DNA of 64,000 nucleotides. Origin: Tigriopus japonicus. Its lineage: Eukaryota > Arthropoda > Copepoda > Harpacticoida > Harpacticidae. Made by a program: the position numbers and the translations under genes. The stretch is taken from positions 3,340,245 through 3,404,244 of the forward strand of contig CM021322.1 of assembly GCA_010645155.1 (NCBI GenBank), written 5' to 3'. The first letter of the stretch is position 1; each line of letters begins with the position of its first letter. This document shows, piece after piece, positions 51,004 to 63,760 of this stretch. Under the pieces are notes generated by a model that did no database searches, was not told the DNA's origin, and saw nothing but the letters and a program-made list of their open reading frames with translations.

Positions 51004-54000
51004 GGCGGAAGATTTGCCATGTCACTCCCATTGTAGTTGACACGGCTGTTGACTGACTGGAAAACTGGAGAAATAAGAAGAATAAGAATTGGGGGAACGA
51101 GTGAGGATTCTGAATTGCAAAGCACGGCCAATCAAGACCTGTTTATTATTTTTCATATGCAACGGACAAGAAAAACATGGCTCCCAAGCGGGCATTGATC
51201 CCCTTCGTCGACGACCCTGGTTTCTTTTTAAATGTCTAAACTTGATAAAGTATTGAAAGATCTGTTGACTGGTGTGGGTTAAGTCAATAGCACTCATGGT
51301 TGGATTTGTTTATGAGGAAAATTAGTGCCCGGTTGTGAATTTGAGATTCGGTGAACGTAAATAAAAAATTGAAAGGGATGAAGTTTCGAATTGATTTGCA
51401 GTCTGTTTTATTTGAATTGGGTCCTGATTTTTGAGTGGGGGTCCAATTTTGAAATGCGAGAGTAAATAATCGTTTGAATGCCTTTTGATTGACAGATATT
51501 TCAAACCACGATGGCTTTTCCTTTCGTCACTTTTTCCCGTCTCCGACGACAATAGCAAACAAAAAATGGAACCGTCCGAAATTTCCAACACTTCCCTTCA
51601 GAATTAGCTGTTTCAACAAATTCAACGTTGTAGCATATGGACGTAAAAAATGAGGTTGAAAAATTGCAAGTCGTTAGGACATGAAATTGAATTGAATGAA
51701 AGCTTGATTGAAATCAATCGAGGGTAAACAAGAGAGAAGCTTTCATCCAACGGTTGGTCAAGATGAAAAAAGGGGGAAGAAGATTGTCCTTCCAGATGTT
51801 TCAACCATGCCATAATTTCACGTCTATGATTACCATCCTTCACCTCTTTGAACTATGAACTGTGAAATCCTCGGCACATGTCATTAACCTTTGTCTGTCT
51901 CACAAACCTTCATTCGCTTTGACCCCGTTCAATTTGCAGAAGAGCCACAAAAAAGGTCGTCTACCTCGATTCGTTGACATACACGAGAAAGAGAGGACTC
52001 CAATATTAAATCATTGATCCAACTCCCGACCAAATAACTGACTTAAGAAGGCATTTCCGTTCCTTCCAAAATAGAGTGAGAGTGTGTTTGAGTACGTTCA
52101 ATTCAACAAGGCTCATCGAAGTGAGTACCTTCGTTGGGTCTGTGGTACCTGGATCTGGCCAATCACGGACGACCATTGGAGAGATAAGATCAACGGATCT
52201 CGTTTCGGGCACCTCCCCGTCGTCCAGAGGGTTTCAAGTGTGGATAGGCATGACTTTTAGGTTGGCACAATGAGGATGAAAGTTGGAGACGCACCAAGAC
52301 AAATTCTAGGGCTGGTTTTCGTTGGTAAAACTTCTGAAAGTGATTTAAGGCCGCATTTTAACGCAAATAAGATCAATTTTAGAGCATACCAAAACCATGT
52401 CATTTGAATATGGGAATTTGGTGCGTTTCAAACACGACAGCTGTCTTTATATACTCGAAGTTCCTTTGTCTGACTTGATTTTGGTGTACGTTAAAATATA
52501 TGTTAAATGAGTTGACATACAGCTTGTAGCTGCGTTTGGGAACATTGTCTGTCAATTCACAACATGTCACAACGAAGAGATACTTCTAAGATAAAAACAT
52601 TGAGGTTGAATGTTGATAGAAGAAACTATTTAAGAGCTTATGATCGAACTTGACTTAAATCACACGAGTCGTGGCATTTGCAAAAACCAAGTATGAAGGA
52701 AATAAAAAGTTCTTGGGTACAAAGCAAACGCGTGTTTTTTTGGTGAAAGTGAGCCAATGAAGTGGTAAAAGATTGTGGTTTTTACGGAGTCGACGAAAAT
52801 GCGATTTTGCTGGAAGCGGTGGATTGTTGAAAATAATCGCTTCTGCTCGAGTCAAACTCATCCAGGGGGTCCTCACTCGTCATCTCATACTGCCATAGGT
52901 TTCCCTTTCACAGAGGGCGCTACATGCTCCTGATCAAACGGACGCTGACAAAAGATCTGAAGTTAATATGGCAAAACATGGCTCTTCTTGGCGGACCAAT
53001 TTAAATTATTGTGGCTTATGAACCATAAAGATGTCAAAAAAGGACTACGAAGCATTTTTAGTCCCAACGGCAAATGTAAGGTCAGATGTTATTTATAAAT
53101 ATTCAATTTGCTCAAGTTTACCAACGAATAGTAATAAAGGAAAGTGGCCTTTGTCCTGAGACTGTACTTGAGTATGCGCATTATGTCTATATTTTAGTAC
53201 ACTAGAAAATTTTTTTGTAGCTGAAAAGTGTACTTGAGGACCGTTCATTTGACGTCCGGTAAACTCCAATTTTCAATTAGAAATAGAACAACATGCAACT
53301 CATTTTGAAGGCCTCGTACCCAAACACTCAGAACTGTGTTTGTACCAAAGTCGATCATTGAATTTCATCTTAAATAGTTTACTTCTTCTCTTAAAATTAA
53401 AAGGGAGAAGGCATTCCCCCCTGGTTACTGCAACAGGAACTTGTGCACAATGCGAACGCCCTCTTTCTGAACTCGGATGATGAGAGGGCCGTGAGAAAAG
53501 GTCAGGAAAAATTCAGACTCGGCAAATTCAACAACCATGGAGACGACGATGAAGGTGCTGGGTGGACCATCCAGAAGTCATTATCATCATTTGATTTTTA
53601 TGGCCACTCTTGGTATATAATAATCCGTGGTACCGTGTGTCGACTGCCTACCAGGAAATTGAGCAGGCTTCCAAGGCTTTCATTAGAATCTGAAAATGGA
53701 TTAGAATTTGAAATGAAACCATCTCCAAGCCAAGAGCCAGATAAAAGAGATTTGGTTCATCTCCCAGTGCCAAAATTTCAATCTAGTGAATATTTCGGAA
53801 AAAAATGAGAAAAATCAAAATCGAATCATCAGATTGACACGCGAGAATTTGACTGGCGGGTGCAAATTGGTGATGATTGGAAGGAGGGGGTGTGCAATTT
53901 CATCTGGATCGAATGAGACAATTTGGTTTGATCATTCTTTAATCAATGTCCGAACTTGCACCTTCCTTCGATTTGACCAAAAAACATCTGCAGCAATTTA

Positions 54001-54666
54001 AAAGTATAGATGGTCCAATTTGTTAATTCATATTCTAACCAAATTATCTTTCAAGTTTGGATATCCTCTCAAGATGATTGCAAGAAACGAAAAAAATTGG
54101 CCAAACGAGCTTAAGCGCTTATCTGCCAAGTTTAGTTCCTAATGTAGACCTTGTTCTCTTATTAAAAGCATCCGTCTTTTGTCTTAATTCCATCCGGAAT
54201 CGAGCATGGCCTCTCAAACCAAAGTGGCTTACTAAACAAGATAAAAAAGACTCAAAAACCCATCAAGACAAATCCATCGGGTTTAAACTTGTAAATATGT
54301 GTGCCACTTTGCATCCAAAGCACCCGTTTTCTTTCCCACATCCCAACCAAGCTACCAAGCAACACGAGTTGGTTGTATACCGAACTGATTGTCTTCACCA
54401 CCGCGACTACCATCAGTTTACGATGTAGTACCACTACATAAAGTGGCGTTCTCCAAGTGAACACTCTCGCGCCTTAGTAGTCAGAAAAGAAGCCCATCAA
54501 CTTTTTCAACCCTCTAATCATCTTAGACCCCATCACCATCACCCCTACCTACTGTACTACTCTTGAGCGTATTGGCTCTCTTCCTTTGGAGAGTGGAGTC
54601 GATTTCGATGAAATGGAAGTCCCTACTAGACCCATGTCCCATGTATGTATATCATGGTGGGTGCGA

Positions 54667-54688
54667 GTGTGTGTGTGTGTGTGTGTGT
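54667..54688. repeat. (GT)11 microsatellite
   Basis: Eleven perfect GT units, the longest dinucleotide run in the window, in noncoding sequence. Confidence 0.9.
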
Positions 54689-57600
54689 ATGTGCAGTAGT
54701 TTGTTCTACCAAGATACATACTCAAGAAGCCTGTGCTGATTGTTCTCTTTGGCCTGAGGCGTGATTTTGAGTTCGAAAACGAGTGGCCACTCTACGGTAC
54801 GTTCGTATCTTCGTTGGAGCTTCAGTTAGCTAATAAGGGAAGACCAACCAACACTGACAGGAATATAATAAGAGCTAACATGCTCTTTGACTTCACCAAC
54901 CGAATTGCGATTTCAGATGTCGGATGAACTGCTTTTGAAATTATATTGAGTTTTGGGATTGTATTAAGTAATCTTGCCAGAGACGGTTATTCGAGAGTGT
55001 AATTTCTGGTTGTGGTGACACCAGATGGTGTTTTGCCAGATTGCCCCAGCATGACTTGAAGAAACTAACCCAGGAAAGAAGACCACAATGCCTGAGTACT
55101 GAGTACCACAGGTAGATACGATGGTTACTTATCATGCTTGGCACGTACTCAGATATGCTGAAACAATTCCTAGAATCTTGAACACGAATCCTAGGCAAAA
55201 TCCAAGACTTTGAAAATTGAATATACCTATGTCCAAGCGAAATGACCACGTTTGTTTATGATTTTTTTGATAAATAAAGAACGTACCTTCAGAGTTGTCA
55301 ACTAATTCTTGTTTGGAAATACAATGTTACTTTTCACATTGCACGGAATATCATTTTGATAACGACATTTCGAAAATTCGATCCTTTAGCATTTAGTTGA
55401 GTTTGCCGATTCCATATTATTCATTTGTATCTGTACATCGTAAATTCATACGACAAGTACAAAAACATCGTGCATTAACACCTAGAAGGTTGCAATTATT
55501 TGCCATTTAATGATCAAGGCCTCAGATTCTACGTAGAAAACTGTTAGATTAACGGAAACCTCACTTCATATAATTCTGTGAACATGCAGGTCTTTCCCAA
55601 CAAAATGTGCTTTGTTACAAAGTCATTAGATTGTCAAAGAGTAGCAATGCGGGTGCATTTCCGAACAAAGAGCAGTTTACTCCCATCACTATGGAAGAAG
55701 TGCTTTCACTTCCATCAAGAATCTCGGCCTCTATTAGCCCAGTGGCCTTGAAGCGATATGTCAACGGGGAAATTCTCGGCTAATGGATGACTTTTCTTGC
55801 TAACGGTGAATCTTTATCAAAACTGGAGCAAACTTGTGAGAGGCTAATGAAGAGTGAAAGTTAGGTTCCAGTCTAATCATCGGAGGCTTGGGGCTTTTTT
55901 CCTTGTCCACCGATGAAATGAAGGCTGGGAAAAAGGGAAAAACAAAGGCCTTTGATTTCAAGGACAAGGTCAAAGTTCTGGTCTTTGACTGACGATACTC
56001 GAATGGTTGCTAAGGCACGCCGTTTTCCAATGTGAAGGTTAGAATGAACGGACTAGTGTGGCCTTTGTTCCGTGTATCTCTTGTCTGGTTTCGGTTGGCC
56101 TTGAATGGCCAAAGCTTTAAAGAGCCTAGAAAAAACAATGAAGGCCAAATGACACGTGATGGTGACTCTTGTACGAATTGACCATGTTTCTGTGTATGTT
56201 GTTGTTGTTGTATCGCAATATATTTATATGCAAATAAGACATCTATTCAGCTGTACGGCTGGTCTAATTTACATGTTTGCACAAATGATAAAAGAATATA
56301 GGAAAGGTCAATAGAAATAGAAATGCTGGCCAATATTGTCACGTCGTTTTGAGTTAAAAATGGGTTCATGAAATTATAAAGAAAAATTAAATGGGTTATC
56401 TTATCAGATTAATACTAATAAAAAGGGCAATTTTTTTTCAAAAATTTCAAAAGGTTTCGAATTACTTGTTGAAATATGTATGTCTATTATGGACAGTATA
56501 ACAAAAGGCTAGTCATGATATTGAATGGAACCTCATTTTCATTTTAGGGAGCATGTTCTGATATTCTCGGAATATTCATTTGAACTTTTTGCAATAATGT
56601 CCCAATATCTCAATTTTTTTAAAACCGCACCTGTCAATTACAACGTTAATTTGCGACTCAGGAAGCAGGAAGTATAGGGTTAGTTCTATCAAGTAAAATC
56701 GTTGATTTGATGTCATGGAAAAAACTGAGAAAGAATATTAAAATCAAAATGTTCATCATTCAAAATCATTTAGTTCTCGTTCCACATGGTAGAACATATT
56801 GTTCCCTTACCGTTGCCAAAAAGGATAAATTGACAGTCAAAACACTATCAAAACTACCTTGTCAAAAATGTCACATTTACAAAATAGTTTCAAAAAAGTA
56901 ACCCATACATTTTTGTTCTTCTAGGGATCCATACATTTTTGGAACCGGCCATGTTTTTATTTTTATGATTAATGAAATCTACCCATTGTTGTAGTTTTAG
57001 GTTCAATGGCCTTAACTGACAAATGTGGAATCAATGAATTGGTGTTGAAATGAACTTGCTTGACCTTTCTTACGACAATAGCCTTTCTTTAACAAAACTA
57101 AGCTCCCTTATTTGTTAACAACTCTTCCATCCTGTCCTTCAATTCCAACGGCTTTTAGAGGATTGAGACTGTGAGAAGGGGAAAAAACCCAAGAATCGGA
57201 CAAGCAATGCCACAATAGAATGATCGACAAGTGTACCTTGTCAAACAGCTGCATGAAACCTGACCTTGAACGAGCAACACTTTCTACAGTTTGTCCCATA
57301 ATTCACGCTCGACACGCCAAAAAAACAGCTGTTTTTTACATCGCAAGACAGGCTCCACAAGGAATTGAATGAGAAACTTTCATTTCTTTCGTTTGAAAAC
57401 TATTTTTCATCGCCTAAAATGTTCTGTTGCCTAATCATTTAACGAGTACAAACTAGAGATAAAAAGATAAATCATTTCACATGGATAGAGGACATAGCCT
57501 TGAATATGATGATAAATATAGCAGTAGGAGAATGTGTAATCCTTATACTTTGGATAAACACATGAGTATTAAGTTGAAACATTGACAACAATGTATGCTG

Positions 57601-60406
57601 TTAATTGTATCACAAAAAGATGATTGTGTTTTCTTTTAAGTAAGCAAGCAATCTTGTACAAAGTACAAATCACATCAAGTCGCTGAATTTTAATTAAATG
57701 CTTAGTTGAAGCTTCTAATTTGATTAGCATGAAAAAGACTTGATCAACTTTGTACTCTGTGCTTGCAATTTGCGTTCATATCTATTTTTAAGCAGCTAAA
57801 GCCAAGCCTTAAATTCTTGGAATTTAATAGACGACTAGAAAATATTCAAAGAAACTGCGCCTTTTTTCGTGGACATGGTGCAGTATATTGGGAAAGTTCG
57901 ATCTAGCGTTGTCATTTCCGTTTCGCCCTAAAAAAGGTGGAACAGAGGTCTTTATCTAGATTTTTTGCCTCACTCCTCTTTGTGTTGTTGTCCCTCCTCA
58001 AAGTTGGAACGTTCCTTCGTCCTTCTCTTCGTTGGCCTTGCAGCTTTCGTTCATGAAGACCGCACTATCAACAGAGACCGGCGTAATCAGCTGATCGCAG
58101 CATTGGAAAGGCCATTGCTCTTTTGATGGATGACTGCTTTCTATTTGAAATGAGTCACTCATTTTCAAGTGAAAGATCTTTATTTCAACTTAAGGAAATC
58201 GATTTTTCGAAGCATTCCTCGATGCTAAAAATTAGTGGCATTTATCAACGTGTTCTTTTTAATATCTGTCATATTTTTCTTGCCAATTTGGAACGGTGAA
58301 ATTCAACAGACCATTCATAGATTTGTATATTTGCATTTCAAATGTCAATGATGAGGTTGTTGAGGAGGATTTGAGGGCGTGTTCGGCACCATTGACGAAA
58401 GTTCACGGTGTTTTTTTTTCTTTCTCGTTTCGATCTGCATTTGCATGCCTTATTTGTTAGTGACACATCTCAAGTCAAGAGAAGAAGAAAAATTCTTCCA
58501 ATTTCCAATGGTCCTTAAATCAAATGCAAAACTCGTTTTTTGTGCCAAGGAAAGCTAGGACTCCAACTATTGAATCCATTGGAGCTGTCAGTGTGTTTGG
58601 GAAGTATTGACGCAATGAATGTCGCGACATTAAGATATTTAAATATTCCACGCACGTTTTAGCTTTCAATGGATCGGAATGGGAACAAGGAAGGAGAAAA
58701 AGAAGACCATCCAAATTCAAACCATTCATAAGCTGGACGAGAGGATGACGGGAATTTTCCAAAATTGTATTGAATGTCCTCGTCCAAAACATTGGGATGA
58801 CTCTATTCTGGATCATCATTTAAAAAATCGCCCCGCTTCGATTTCTAACAACTCATTGATTTTGAAAGTAATTCAATCAATAAATTATCATATATATATT
58901 ATATTTGCAGAGTTGGAACTGATCCCATTCTATTTTCTTACACTTTCTATTTTCCAAGTTTAGCGTGTTCCACCTTTTGGTTTGTGATGTTTGATGTCCT
59001 CATATGAATTGACAAAAAGAGTTTGGAAGAGTAGCCCAATCATGGAGGGTGTAATGGTGTATTGCATGTGTGTGAGTGTCAGTATTCGAAATTGAGCATT
59101 GGTTCGAGTTTCTCAAGTGTCCCATCATCTTCTCTGACGTTGTGGTTCAATGGTTCAGAATCACACATGTTTAGCAATGCCAATGGGACCATTGATGGTG
59201 CGACGGAGGGGCCAAAATCTCATGACTAAATGTAGCTTTACAGGATGGAATAGGTCCAAAATTTCCCACAGACTAAAGTTGGGATATCTCAATGGACTTG
59301 ATTTGTCTTTTTTAGTTCTCAAATGTGATCACTTGACGCTCTTTTTCCATCTATCTTTAAGGTGCGGAAATAAGATGGAGGGGTAAGGGTCCGTCAAAGC
59401 CGCTAGAGGGCAGCACCAACTGTGACGGAAAGAGGAACTTTTCCGAGTGATTTTGTCTGTCTAATTTCGATTCTTGTAGACAAAGCTCAATAAAACAAGA
59501 CAAGTGGTTATGCGTATTGATGGTGAAGGTCTCATGGCAATATTTCATGTGATTGAGAGAAATTCCCGCACGTTTCAATATGCACAATCACCGATAGAAG
59601 GATGATAGGCGGGAGAATAGATTTGTACGCACGCACAAACGTTGGACATGTCCCATAAAAATGCAATCCTCTAAAACATATCATATTCTAAACACTGTCA
59701 ATGGTTCCCAATCGCGATTGGGGCGTTGCTATTTTATGAGTTTTCCATTTCCGAAAACTATTCAAACAACTCGGGGTAAATGAATAGGACCAATAATCAT
59801 AACGATAGGGTAAAGATAATAAAAATGCGAGAATTCCCACCATGAACCACCCCTCTCTCTCCTCAGTTGGTCCCATCATCTATAGACATGGTCTAAATAC
59901 CGATTCTGTTTTGGGAAAAAACCTGATGTCGACCATTTTTCTCATTATGTGTTTGATAATCAATATTAGAAAGCCAAATTCCCAAGAAGGAAATGGTCCC
60001 AAGTTTTAAAGCTAACAAGCACAAACAAAATATCGAATTTAAACTCAATATGAGATCAAGATTTAAAAAAGCCCTTTTTCAACACATTGTTTTTCTTTGC
60101 AGCGTCAAACAGCCGTTTCTTAGGACCATTTAAGTCTAATAATAACATTTTAATCTACTCTCATTATCAAATATATATTATAAATTTTGGAAACAATACG
60201 TCACTTTATTACCAATCAACAATGTTACATCCCAGACAGCAAAGCGGGACTTTCAAATATAGGTTCTACGCAGCCGAGGTTCCGGCACAAAATTGAAAGG
60301 ACTGCTCCTGACGTTCTATTTTTAACCGAAGAAAATGGTGCAATCTGGCGTAAATCGAAATGACGGTGAACAATATTTTGAATTATACTCTCTTATATAC
60401 ACGATC

Positions 60407-60412
60407 TTTATT
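60407..60412 (-). other. Candidate poly(A) signal of the 60588-61556 gene
   Basis: TTTATT on the plus strand is AATAAA on the minus strand, about 175 bases past the stop codon of the minus-strand gene. The 3' untranslated region would contain the TG repeat at 60555-60569. Confidence 0.45.
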
Positions 60413-60554
60413 CGTAGAAAATAGAGATTAAAGAGATCATAAGTTGACAAATGATTTGATGGTGGTCATCAGAAATAATATAAAAGCCTCTGGAAATCTC
60501 AGACTAGATCACAGACATAAGCTCTTGGAGGGAAAACACGACAATGGATGTGAT

Positions 60555-60569
60555 TGTGTGTGTGTGTGT
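60555..60569. repeat. TG microsatellite in a presumed 3' UTR
   Basis: Fifteen bases of alternating T and G about 20 bases past the stop codon of the minus-strand gene. In its transcript this would read as a CA repeat. Confidence 0.8.
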
Positions 60570-60587
60570 TTGGTGTGTGCCTTGAGA

Positions 60588-61556
60588 TCAGCGATTGAGT
60601 GGCTTGGTTATATTTTGGACTGCCCGGACAAGTGACGAGGGATAGGGAGGTCGGGCAGGGGGTCGACATCTCGAGGATCGAGGAGGAAGGGGCGGGGCAA
60701 TATTGGGCGGGAGATCCAAGGAGGTCGAGGATCGGGAGATCTTGGAATGCTGAGACCCTTTGGCCGGAGCCGAGGTCGACGTCGTGACAGTGTAAGACTT
60801 GGTCCGTGTGTGGGAACTCGGTGTGGGTTCATCCAAGAGACAGGTCATAGACTTGGTCTTCTGATGCTTGGCCTTGGAAGTGGCTTTGAGCTTGGGCAAG
60901 GTTGGAGGACGGGCCATGTGGATCTGGGATTCGGCTGACGAGGTAGAAGTTGACGGTGGGGTAGGTGTGGGCTCGTCGTTGTTGTCGTCGAATGGATCGG
61001 GGAGTTCCGCCAATTCCTCTATGGTGGAATACACATCCGAGTAGATGGAGTCATCGGCAGAGGTGATCCTATTCTGTCGGGCCCCGACAATTGGAACCGC
61101 TGCCGACCTTGGGGGTCCTCCATAGGCGTCACTAGAGAAGGAACTGGTCCGACTAATGGCCGCTGAAGAATATCCTGAGGATGGGGTGGAGGTCCGTTGA
61201 GGCGGCGAATAGAAGCCTTGAAACTCCCAGTTGGCTATTCGGGTACCACTTGAGTCTTGAACGATAGGCCTCCTTGAACCGGCATGAGAGTCCAGGTCCA
61301 GATGTCGAAGGCTATCTGCTATCGAGGACGTGGACGACGACGTGGTTCTGGATCTCCGAGATTGATGTGCCGAGTAGCCTCTTCTTACCCGATCATCGCT
61401 AGAAGTCGAGCCTGAACGTGATGTTGAAGACGCAGATGAGGCCCGTTTCTGCACTTTGACGGTCAGTCGGAGCTTGTGAATCTTGATGCCAAACTCGGTA
61501 AACTCGGGGTGGTCACCGGACATATTTCCGCCTGGATCAGATCGATTCCGATCCAT
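60588..61556 (-). CDS. Ser/Pro-rich disordered adaptor-like protein (322 aa)
   Basis: This is the second clear gene: 322 codons without interruption, stop TGA at 60588-60590. I start it at the ATG at 61554-61556 (context GTCATGG). The frame stays open further up to a TAG near 61657 but has no earlier ATG. I do not recognise the family. Residues 17-38 (PEFTEFGIKIHKLRLTVKVQ) look folded and may be a conserved core. The rest is rich in Ser, Thr, Pro and Arg and predicted by eye to be disordered. Linear motifs are visible: DDSIYSDV and VYSTI around Tyr172 and Tyr176 (YxxV and YxxI, possible SH2/ITIM-like or sorting signals), DPF at 187-189 (AP-2 appendage type), and PPLPPR at 288-293 (class II SH3 type). 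There is no signal peptide or membrane segment. A cytoplasmic scaffold or endocytic adaptor is my inference. The gene is rich in CpG and lies head-to-head with the exon at 61667. Confidence 0.75.
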   Translation of the reverse strand: MDRNRSDPGGNMSGDHPEFTEFGIKIHKLRLTVKVQKRASSASSTSRSGSTSSDDRVRRGYSAHQSRRSRTTSSSTSSIADSLRHLDLDSHAGSRRPIVQDSSGTRIANWEFQGFYSPPQRTSTPSSGYSSAAISRTSSFSSDAYGGPPRSAAVPIVGARQNRITSADDSIYSDVYSTIEELAELPDPFDDNNDEPTPTPPSTSTSSAESQIHMARPPTLPKLKATSKAKHQKTKSMTCLLDEPTPSSHTRTKSYTVTTSTSAPAKGSQHSKISRSSTSLDLPPNIAPPLPPRSSRCRPPARPPYPSSLVRAVQNITKPLNR

Positions 61557-61666
61557 GACAATTTTCGTCTTTGATTGGGCACTAAAATGGGAGCTCACTT
61601 TGGAAAAAATGGACAAGTCCCAAAAGTCGAGTACTGTAAACGCCGATCTGTGATGCTACAACGTCC

Positions 61667-61835
61667 ATGTGCTTCAACGCTCCGAATCTATCTGAGACGA
61701 TCAGGTTGTCCATTTTCCGCGTACTACCACTGTTGTTGTTGTTGCTGTTGCTGTTGTGCCTCTTTCACTTGTCTGCCACAACGCAAAAACGCAACAAACG
61801 GGTTGTCAAGAGCCGTCGACCCCGTGCTCTCCCAA
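61667..61835 (+). CDS. Likely first coding exon of a secreted preproprotein (partial)
   Basis: An ATG at 61667, preceded by an in-frame TAA at 61637-61639, opens a frame with a textbook signal peptide. It has a short charged start, a core of nine leucines (residues 22-30, encoded by mixed CTG/TTG codons at about 61730-61757), then CLFHLSA with a good cleavage site after Ala37. TTQKRNKRVVKSRRPRALP follows, with an RNKR furin-type site at residues 42-45. A consensus donor GTAAGT begins at 61836 and would end the exon in phase 1. Without splicing the frame continues to residue 95 and stops near 61954. I do not recognise the protein. The remaining exons are not found in the last 2 kb and may lie beyond the window. 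The leucine run could also be a chance product of a triplet repeat, which lowers my confidence. Confidence 0.45.
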
Positions 61836-62613
61836 GTAAGTTTTCCTCCCTTCCGACGAGTCCAGAGAGTACGCAACAATTATCGTGTGCTCCAGGATCT
61901 CCATCCACACTCTCCTCATTATTGGGGAGCTCGGGCGCTTCTCCAATCTTTTAGCAAAACTCCATCCTCTTTCGTCGAGGAGCGACGAGTCTGAACAAGT
62001 GGAAACTTGTCTTCTCTGTCTTTCCATCATCCATCCGTTCGTGCTTTCGTGGATCCGTCAGACGGATTTGGACTTGCGGATGATTTCACCCCGACTTTGT
62101 GACCTGAGCGATCTTCATGGCCTCCTGCGGTGTGCCGCCAATCTTTTGTTCAGACCCTTGTTTCGAGCTCGACGACCGACGACGACCGGATAACCCAGAT
62201 CTCGAAGCGAACCCTTGACAACGTGTGTACACACTCACACACATACTACACAAAGTACAACCCCGAGAGGGAGGGTATATTTAGGGAATTCAAACCGTGA
62301 ACGTGGACTGAATGGCCGATGAAAAGGAACAAGTGCATCGGCACTTTCGTTTGACAGGGAAAGAAAGCTTTTCTGATCTCTGGCTATTTCAGGAATGGAT
62401 CGTCCGTGTTGCAATGACTCATCCATGCTATGGTGACGAACGAAGAAGAAGATGATGATGATGATGAAATGATGTGGGTGGTCGTTGTCCTTGTAATCAG
62501 TCAATCTAATGGATCTGACCAATTCACCTCACCTCCTGATCGTGGTAAATATTCGCTTCTTTTGTCATCCCAAGTGATTATCGTGTCCACACAGGGAAAC
62601 CATATCAGTTCTT
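61836..62613. other. Putative intron start or upstream region of the 60588-61556 gene
   Basis: The first 400 bases are GC-richer than average and open in several frames on both strands, for example a minus-strand frame at 61806-62030 beginning MMERQRRQ. That could be a leader exon of the minus-strand gene, but no strong donor joins it. A GAA/GAT triplet run lies at 62442-62475. No gene is supported between there and the mobile element. Confidence 0.3.
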
Positions 62614-62660
62614 ACCAGGGTGGGCATTTTTCGACATCGAGAGCATTTTGGACACCCTAG

Positions 62661-62740
62661 TGTCCAAAAGTGTCCAAAAGTGCCCAAAAGTGTCCAAAAA
62701 TGTCCAAAAATGTCCAAAAGTGTCCAAAAGTGTCCAAAAA
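62661..62740 (+). repeat. TGTCCAAAA(G/A) decamer array, left arm
   Basis: Eight head-to-tail 10-base units occur in perfect register, with only single-base changes (one TGCCC, several ending in A). From 62741 to about 62855 the motif continues as longer units of roughly 20 bases (GGTGTCCAAAAATACCCAGAA type). The whole array lies inside the left arm of the mobile element. Confidence 0.9.
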
Positions 62741-63760
62741 TACCCAGAAGGTGTCCAAAAATACCAAAAGGGTGTCCAGAAATCCCCAGAAGGTGTCCAA
62801 AATATTCCCAGAAGGTGTCCAAAAATCCCCAAAACATGTCCATAAGTGTCCAAAAGTCCAACAAACGTAAAAAAAGTTGTACAAATCAGACGAAAACCAG
62901 TTACACTACATAAGTAATTGAATTCTAAAGAATGCATGGTTGTGTACTTAAACAAAAATAGTTCTATTAATGGGAACATTACTTGGAGAAATAAACTTTG
63001 CCATGATAACTTTAATCCTTGGTCATGAGGCTAATTTGCCTCACTGATTACAATAATATTATAGATACATTTGTAAAATGTAAAAACAATTTGCATGTTT
63101 TGTTTATACAATATGGAAAAATGTGTGTAACTGTTCAAAATGTTTCAAGATTTACATTTATTTCCTCATCTGTAAACAAGAGTCTTGTCTTTTTTAATAG
63201 TAAAACAACACTGCTTTAATTCTTTGGCAAAAGCATTATAATACCCACATTGCAATCTGATATCAGTTTGAGTGTGCTTTATTATAGTTAACATTTTTTG
63301 GACAATCAGGTCAAAAGACTTCTTGCCTCTTGGATGGGAAGCACTTGCAACAATGATAAACTTTGGAATATAAATCAAAATACTAAGTAAACTTCTCTTG
63401 TCACAAATCAAGACACAATTAGCTTTAAAATGTACTCGCATACTATGTTTAACATGACGTGTGGTGTGAGCGTGTTATTAGTAGTCCCAGTCTCACATTC
63501 GTTTGTTCGTTCATTCCTTCAGTCGATCATTCTTTCCCACATTTTGGACGATGCTCGGTGGTCAAATGAAAAGAGTGGAAAGTTCAAATGTCCAGTTTGG
63601 CCTTCAAGTTATTGGCTCATTTAATGTATTAAGGTGTAAGTTTCTTATGCTGAATTGACTTATTCTTGCTTAGATTTCGTCAAGTGACGTTTATTTTGGA
63701 GAGAAAGTTTGTAGAATGTTATTCTAAAAATCTTTTGAACCATTATTTTTCGAATTACGA

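Larger units (their letters stand above)
47530..60390. other. Long stretch without recognised genes
   Basis: I see no defensible gene. The longest frame, 121 codons at 53443-53808 (plus), has no ATG near its start. The part from about 55250 to 58500 is clearly more AT-rich and has almost no open frames. Within it CCATACATTTTTG occurs twice about 25 bases apart at 56903-56940. Microsatellites at 50974-51003 and 54667-54688 are listed separately. No tRNA, rRNA or transposon ends were recognised. Confidence 0.4.

Noticed and set aside
53443..53808. 121-codon plus-strand frame
   Set aside because: It starts only at GTG, its first ATG is near the end, and no clear acceptor precedes it.
60599..60938. 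Open plus- and minus-strand frames inside the 322-aa gene
   Set aside because: They are shadows of the real coding strand in a GC-rich gene.
61575..61994. Plus-strand frame with a run of nine cysteines
   Set aside because: It lacks an ATG at its start. The cysteines are the alternative frame of the CTG/TTG repeat that encodes leucines in the better-supported frame.
62565..62884. Open frames on both strands giving repetitive proteins rich in FWTLLDTFGH or VQKCPKVSK units
   Set aside because: They are translations of the TGTCCAAAA decamer array of the mobile element. Several frames stay open simply because the repeat lacks stops.
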